This document shows, in pieces, positions 6,245 through 8,770 of a stretch of 8,770 bases of DNA. The position numbers were made by a program, and so were the translations under genes. Origin of the DNA: Muellerivita sp035541195 (GTDB taxonomy: Bacteria; Oederibacteriota; Muellerivitia; Muellerivitales; Muellerivitaceae); contig DATKNU010000018.1 in assembly GCA_035541195.1 (NCBI GenBank), forward strand, positions 1 to 8,770. Reading direction: 5' to 3'. Positions within the stretch are counted from its first letter, which is position 1. Each line of letters begins with the position of its first letter. Under the pieces are notes generated by a model. The model saw only the letters and a list, made by a program, of their open reading frames with translations. It ran no database searches and was not told where the DNA came from.

Positions 6245-6943
6245 TTAGTCCACCTTTAGCCGATAGCCGATTCCCGTTTCGGTGATGAGGAACTGGGGAT
6301 TGGCCGGGTTCTCCTCCAACTTGTGGCGCAATTGGTGGATATAGATGCGCAGGTAATGGCTGGAAGCCCCGCCCACCGGTCCCCAAATTTCCCGAAGCAG
6401 TTCCGCCTGGGTCACCAGCTTGCCCGCCTGCCGGGCCAAGGCGCTCAGGAGCTTGTACTGGATGGGCGTGAGGTGGATTTCCTTCTTGCCCACGAAGACC
6501 TGCCTTTTTTCCAAATCGACCTTCAGGGCGCCCGACTTCAGGACCGGTTCCACGGGCCCGCCGGCGGCGCGGGTGGCGTGGCGCAGGGCCACCTTGATGC
6601 GCGCGTTGAGCTCCTCCACCCCGATGGGCTTGGTGAGGTAGTCGTCGGCGCCCGATTCAAGCGCCTTGACCTTGTCTTCTTCCTTGCCCCGCGCCGAGAG
6701 GATGATGATGGGGGTGGCCGCCCATTGGCGCAGGCGCTCCAAGACCACCAGTCCGTCCAGGTCCGGCAAGCCCAAGTCCAGCAGGATGATGTCCGGGTTA
6801 TGGGAGGCCGCCAGGGCCAATCCTTCCTCGCCGGTGGCGGCTTCCAGGGTCTTGAAATTCCGGTTTTCCAACGACACCCGCACGAAACGCCGGATGGGGG
6901 GCTCGTCCTCAATGACGAGGACCGTGGGATTGGCTTCGGCCAT
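6245..6943 (-). CDS. kdpE: KdpE-type OmpR-family response regulator
   Basis: The product has 232 residues, the usual length for KdpE. The receiver domain (about 7-120) shows the acidic pocket E12/D13, phospho-acceptor D56 in LLDLGLPDLDG, S83 and K105 in YLTKP. The winged-helix DNA-binding domain (about 135-230) has HLTPIQYKLL, the recognition-helix region SSHYLRIYIHQLRHKLE and the end motif TETGIGYRL. I chose the ATG at 6943 because GGAG (6950-6953) sits 6 nt upstream; the in-frame TTG at 6955 would overlap that site. Family role: phosphorylated by KdpD, it activates transcription of the high-affinity K+ transporter operon kdpFABC. It lies downstream of kdpD on the same strand, but about 200 nt away instead of overlapping, because a repeat element sits between them. 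The kdpFABC target genes are not in the window, so the assignment rests on homology and the KdpD neighbour. Confidence 0.94.
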   Translation of the reverse strand: MAEANPTVLVIEDEPPIRRFVRVSLENRNFKTLEAATGEEGLALAASHNPDIILLDLGLPDLDGLVVLERLRQWAATPIIILSARGKEEDKVKALESGADDYLTKPIGVEELNARIKVALRHATRAAGGPVEPVLKSGALKVDLEKRQVFVGKKEIHLTPIQYKLLSALARQAGKLVTQAELLREIWGPVGGASSHYLRIYIHQLRHKLEENPANPQFLITETGIGYRLKVD

Positions 6944-6949
6944 AAAAAG

Positions 6950-6953
6950 CTCC
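6950..6953 (-). promoter_or_regulatory. Shine-Dalgarno GGAG that fixes the kdpE start
   Basis: On the minus strand GGAG is followed by CTTTTT and then the ATG at 6943. It decides against the upstream TTG at 6955, which it overlaps. Confidence 0.7.
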
Positions 6954-6971
6954 AATCTAAGGATGAATCTG

Positions 6972-7134
6972 TTTTACCACGAAGTTCACGAAGCGCGCGA
7001 AGTTTAAAAGCGTCTTTTCCCATAAATGAAAATGAACGCCATAAAGCCAAATCGAAACGGCTTCCGCTTGGAAAAATGGCCTTCACATGCGGACAACTAT
7101 TTTGGTTTTAACTTCGACACTTCGTGGTGAAAAA
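6972..7134. repeat. Inverted-repeat element with CACGAAG heptamers between kdpD and kdpE
   Basis: The left arm (6972-7009) begins TTTTACCACGAAG and ends CGAAGTTTAAAA. The right arm (7106-7134), read on the other strand, begins TTTTCACCACGAAG and ends CGAAGTTAAAA; it matches the left arm except for a gap of about 10 nt. Heptamers in the left arm: CACGAAG 6978-6984, CACGAAG 6987-6993, CGCGAAG 6996-7002 (9 bp apart). Right arm, inverted: CTTCGTG 7120-7126 and CTTCGAC 7112-7118 (8 bp apart). The roughly 95-nt centre is AT-richer than the genes and has no convincing frame. No clear target-site duplication is visible. It looks like a small non-autonomous repeat or structured RNA element; a promoter for kdpE could lie inside it, but I could not fix one. 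Confidence 0.75.
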
Positions 7135-7145
7135 TATTTTTCGGC

Positions 7146-8770
7146 TTAAGGCTCCACCGGCTGGGCGGCCAGGGACTCGGGGTCAAAGGGCAGGGTGAAG
7201 CAGAAACGGGTCCCCCCCGATTCTCGGTTCTCGGCCCAAATCTCGCCGCCATGGGCCTCCACCGCGCCGCGGCAGATGGCCAGCCCCAGGCCGGCGCCGC
7301 TTTGTTTGCCCACTTGGGCGCCCCGGTAGAACTTGTCGAAAATCTTTTCCTCGTCGCCCTTGGCCAGCCCCGGACCCCGGTCCGCCACTTCCACCCTCAG
7401 GCGGTCGCTTTGCACCTTGGCCAGGATCTCAATGGGAGACCCGGGGGGCGTGTACTTGGCCGCGTTGTCCAACAGGTTGATGAAGACCTGTTCCATCAAG
7501 AGGCTGTCGAGGGGCAACATGGGCAAATCCTCGGGCAAGCGGGCCTTCACGGGATGATGGATGAGCTTTTTTTGCATGCGGGCCAGGGCCGATCCCACGA
7601 CTTCTTCCAGCGGTTGGGTCTCCCGCTTGAGGTTCAGGCCGCCCGAACTGAGCTTGGTCATGTCCAAGAGATTGCTCAGGAGTCGATTGAGCCGGTCGGC
7701 CTCGTCGTAGATGTCCTGGATCAAGAGTTTTTGGGTTTGGGCATTGAGGGGCTCCTTCGAATCCAAGAGCACGCTGGCCGAGCCCGTGATGACGGCCAGG
7801 GGGGTCCGCAGGTCGTGGGAAACCGAGCTTAAGAGGGAACTGCGCAGGCGCTCGGTTTCGGCCTGGAGCCGGGCCTTTTCGCTCTCCTCGCCCAGGCGCT
7901 CGTTTTCCACCGAGGCCCCGGTTTGGTTGGCGAAGGCCTCTAAAAGCCTCAGTTGCTCGGCCGAAAGGGGCCGCTTGGGGTCGTAAAGCCTCACTCCCAA
8001 GACGCCCACGGGGCCGCCCGAGGCCAGCAGCGGCACGTAAAGGGCCTCGGCCTCGGGCAGGGTGTCGGTGCCCCGGCCCGCCGAATGCCCCAGGTCATAG
8101 ACCCATTGGGCCACCCTTTGCTCCTGGAATTTCCGGCCGAACTCCTCCCACTGGCCGGCACGCACTTCCAGGCGCCCCTGGGCGTCGGGCAGGAGGGCGA
8201 CCGTGCGGCAATCGAAAAGGTCGGCGATGTGCCGCGCGGCGATGGACACCAGAACGTCCGCGCCCCGGTGGGACGCCAGGTCCCGGGAAAGGGCGTAAAG
8301 CGAGGAGTCGCGCCTTTCCCTCAGGCGGGCGGTTTCGGCCTGGTAGCGGGTGCGCCCGATGAGCTCACTGATGGCCAGGGCAATCATGAGAACCACCACG
8401 AAGGTGATGAGGTACTGGAAGTCGTTGAGCGAAAGGCCCATCCGGGGAGTGACGATCAAGTAGTCGAAGCTCAAGACCCCAAGCAGGCAAGCCAGGGCCG
8501 AGGGGCCCTTGCTGGTCTTGGAGGCCACCACCAGGATGCCCAGGATGTAGATCATCAGGACGTTCGTCGGATCCAGGTCCCGGAAAAACAACCAAGCCGC
8601 CGCGCTGGAAAAACCCATCATGGCCAGGGCGAAAAGGTAATGCCGCCAGGCGGGCGCCCGGCGCAGGGCCGGCACCTTGGGCGGGGGCGGCTCGTCCAGC
8701 GTCTCCTGGACCACATAGATGTCCATTTCGCCGCTTTTTTGGATTAGGTCCTCCAGGGGGGAACCGAAGA
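7146..8770 (-). CDS. kdpD: KdpD-type sensor histidine kinase, N-terminus beyond window
   Basis: Numbering is from the Met codon at 8726, which is internal: the frame continues without a stop to the window edge (codons for GSPLEDLIQKSGE precede it), and that stretch plus MDIYVV matches the end of the Usp-like domain of full-length KdpD. Four membrane segments follow at about 29-48, 54-70, 74-92 and 102-123 (the DUF4118 region), then an Arg-rich stretch and a GAF-like domain (about 155-278). The HisKA domain has H304 in SHDLRTPL. The ATPase domain has the N box FINLLDNAAKYTP (415-427), G1 DRGPGL (449-454), F box FDKFYR (463-468) and G2 GAGLGLAIC (477-485). All catalytic motifs are intact. Family role: a membrane kinase/phosphatase that senses K+ limitation or osmotic stress and phosphorylates KdpE. 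It is transcribed toward kdpE. The roughly 370-residue N-terminal KdpD/Usp sensor part would lie to the right of the window. Confidence 0.95.
   Translation of the reverse strand, partial: FGSPLEDLIQKSGEMDIYVVQETLDEPPPPKVPALRRAPAWRHYLFALAMMGFSSAAAWLFFRDLDPTNVLMIYILGILVVASKTSKGPSALACLLGVLSFDYLIVTPRMGLSLNDFQYLITFVVVLMIALAISELIGRTRYQAETARLRERRDSSLYALSRDLASHRGADVLVSIAARHIADLFDCRTVALLPDAQGRLEVRAGQWEEFGRKFQEQRVAQWVYDLGHSAGRGTDTLPEAEALYVPLLASGGPVGVLGVRLYDPKRPLSAEQLRLLEAFANQTGASVENERLGEESEKARLQAETERLRSSLLSSVSHDLRTPLAVITGSASVLLDSKEPLNAQTQKLLIQDIYDEADRLNRLLSNLLDMTKLSSGGLNLKRETQPLEEVVGSALARMQKKLIHHPVKARLPEDLPMLPLDSLLMEQVFINLLDNAAKYTPPGSPIEILAKVQSDRLRVEVADRGPGLAKGDEEKIFDKFYRGAQVGKQSGAGLGLAICRGAVEAHGGEIWAENRESGGTRFCFTLPFDPESLAAQPVEP

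Noticed and set aside
8724..8726. ATG at 8726 as the start of a short KdpD without its sensor domain
   Set aside because: The frame stays open to the window edge and the upstream codons match the end of the KdpD Usp-like domain, so this Met is internal.

Overview
The window looks like a fragment of a GC-rich, Gram-negative-type genome from an uncultured lineage. Evidence for an outer membrane is a PorV/PorQ-type beta-barrel fused to an OmpA peptidoglycan-binding domain. The large Thr/Pro-repeat protein with a C-terminal 'YPNPF...WDG...G..V..G.Y' module is a style I associate with candidate phyla related to the FCB group (for example Elusimicrobiota- or FCPU426-like bacteria). That placement is a guess from protein style, not from a marker gene.

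Layout. Positions 1-3150 (+) hold the 3' part of a very large secreted protein: an N-terminal domain cut by the window edge, a glycine-rich zone, a Thr/Pro zone of about 520 residues encoded by a 30-bp minisatellite, and a C-terminal FlgD-Ig / type IX-like sorting domain. Three bases later, 3154-5043 (+) encodes a 629-aa fusion: signal peptide, PorV-like barrel, FlgD-like Ig module, OmpA domain, TPR tail. At 5090-5206 lies a second, degenerate copy of the last 38 codons of that gene; 8 of its 9 base differences are synonymous third-position changes, so it looks like the tail of a lost paralogue. Positions 5407-5763 (+) encode a small protein resembling DUF3553 with a basic tail. Positions 5964-6080 (+) encode a 38-aa, highly basic microprotein with a very good ribosome binding site.

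The right third is on the minus strand and convergent with the rest: a KdpE-type response regulator (6245-6943) and a KdpD-type sensor kinase (7146-8770, running off the right edge), transcribed kdpD then kdpE. Each side of kdpE carries an intergenic element built the same way: heptamers of the CACGGAG or CACGAAG type spaced 8-9 bp apart, in inverted orientation at the two ends (about 6113-6225 and 6972-7134). The second one separates kdpD from kdpE.

How the genes may work together. The first two genes form a tightly spaced pair, plausibly a surface/secreted adhesin-like cargo plus a PorV-like outer-membrane shuttle or anchor. KdpD/KdpE would be a potassium/osmotic two-component system controlling a Kdp K+ transporter whose genes are not in this window. 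The two small genes between these blocks have no assignable pathway. I saw no tRNA, rRNA, CRISPR array or transposase gene.
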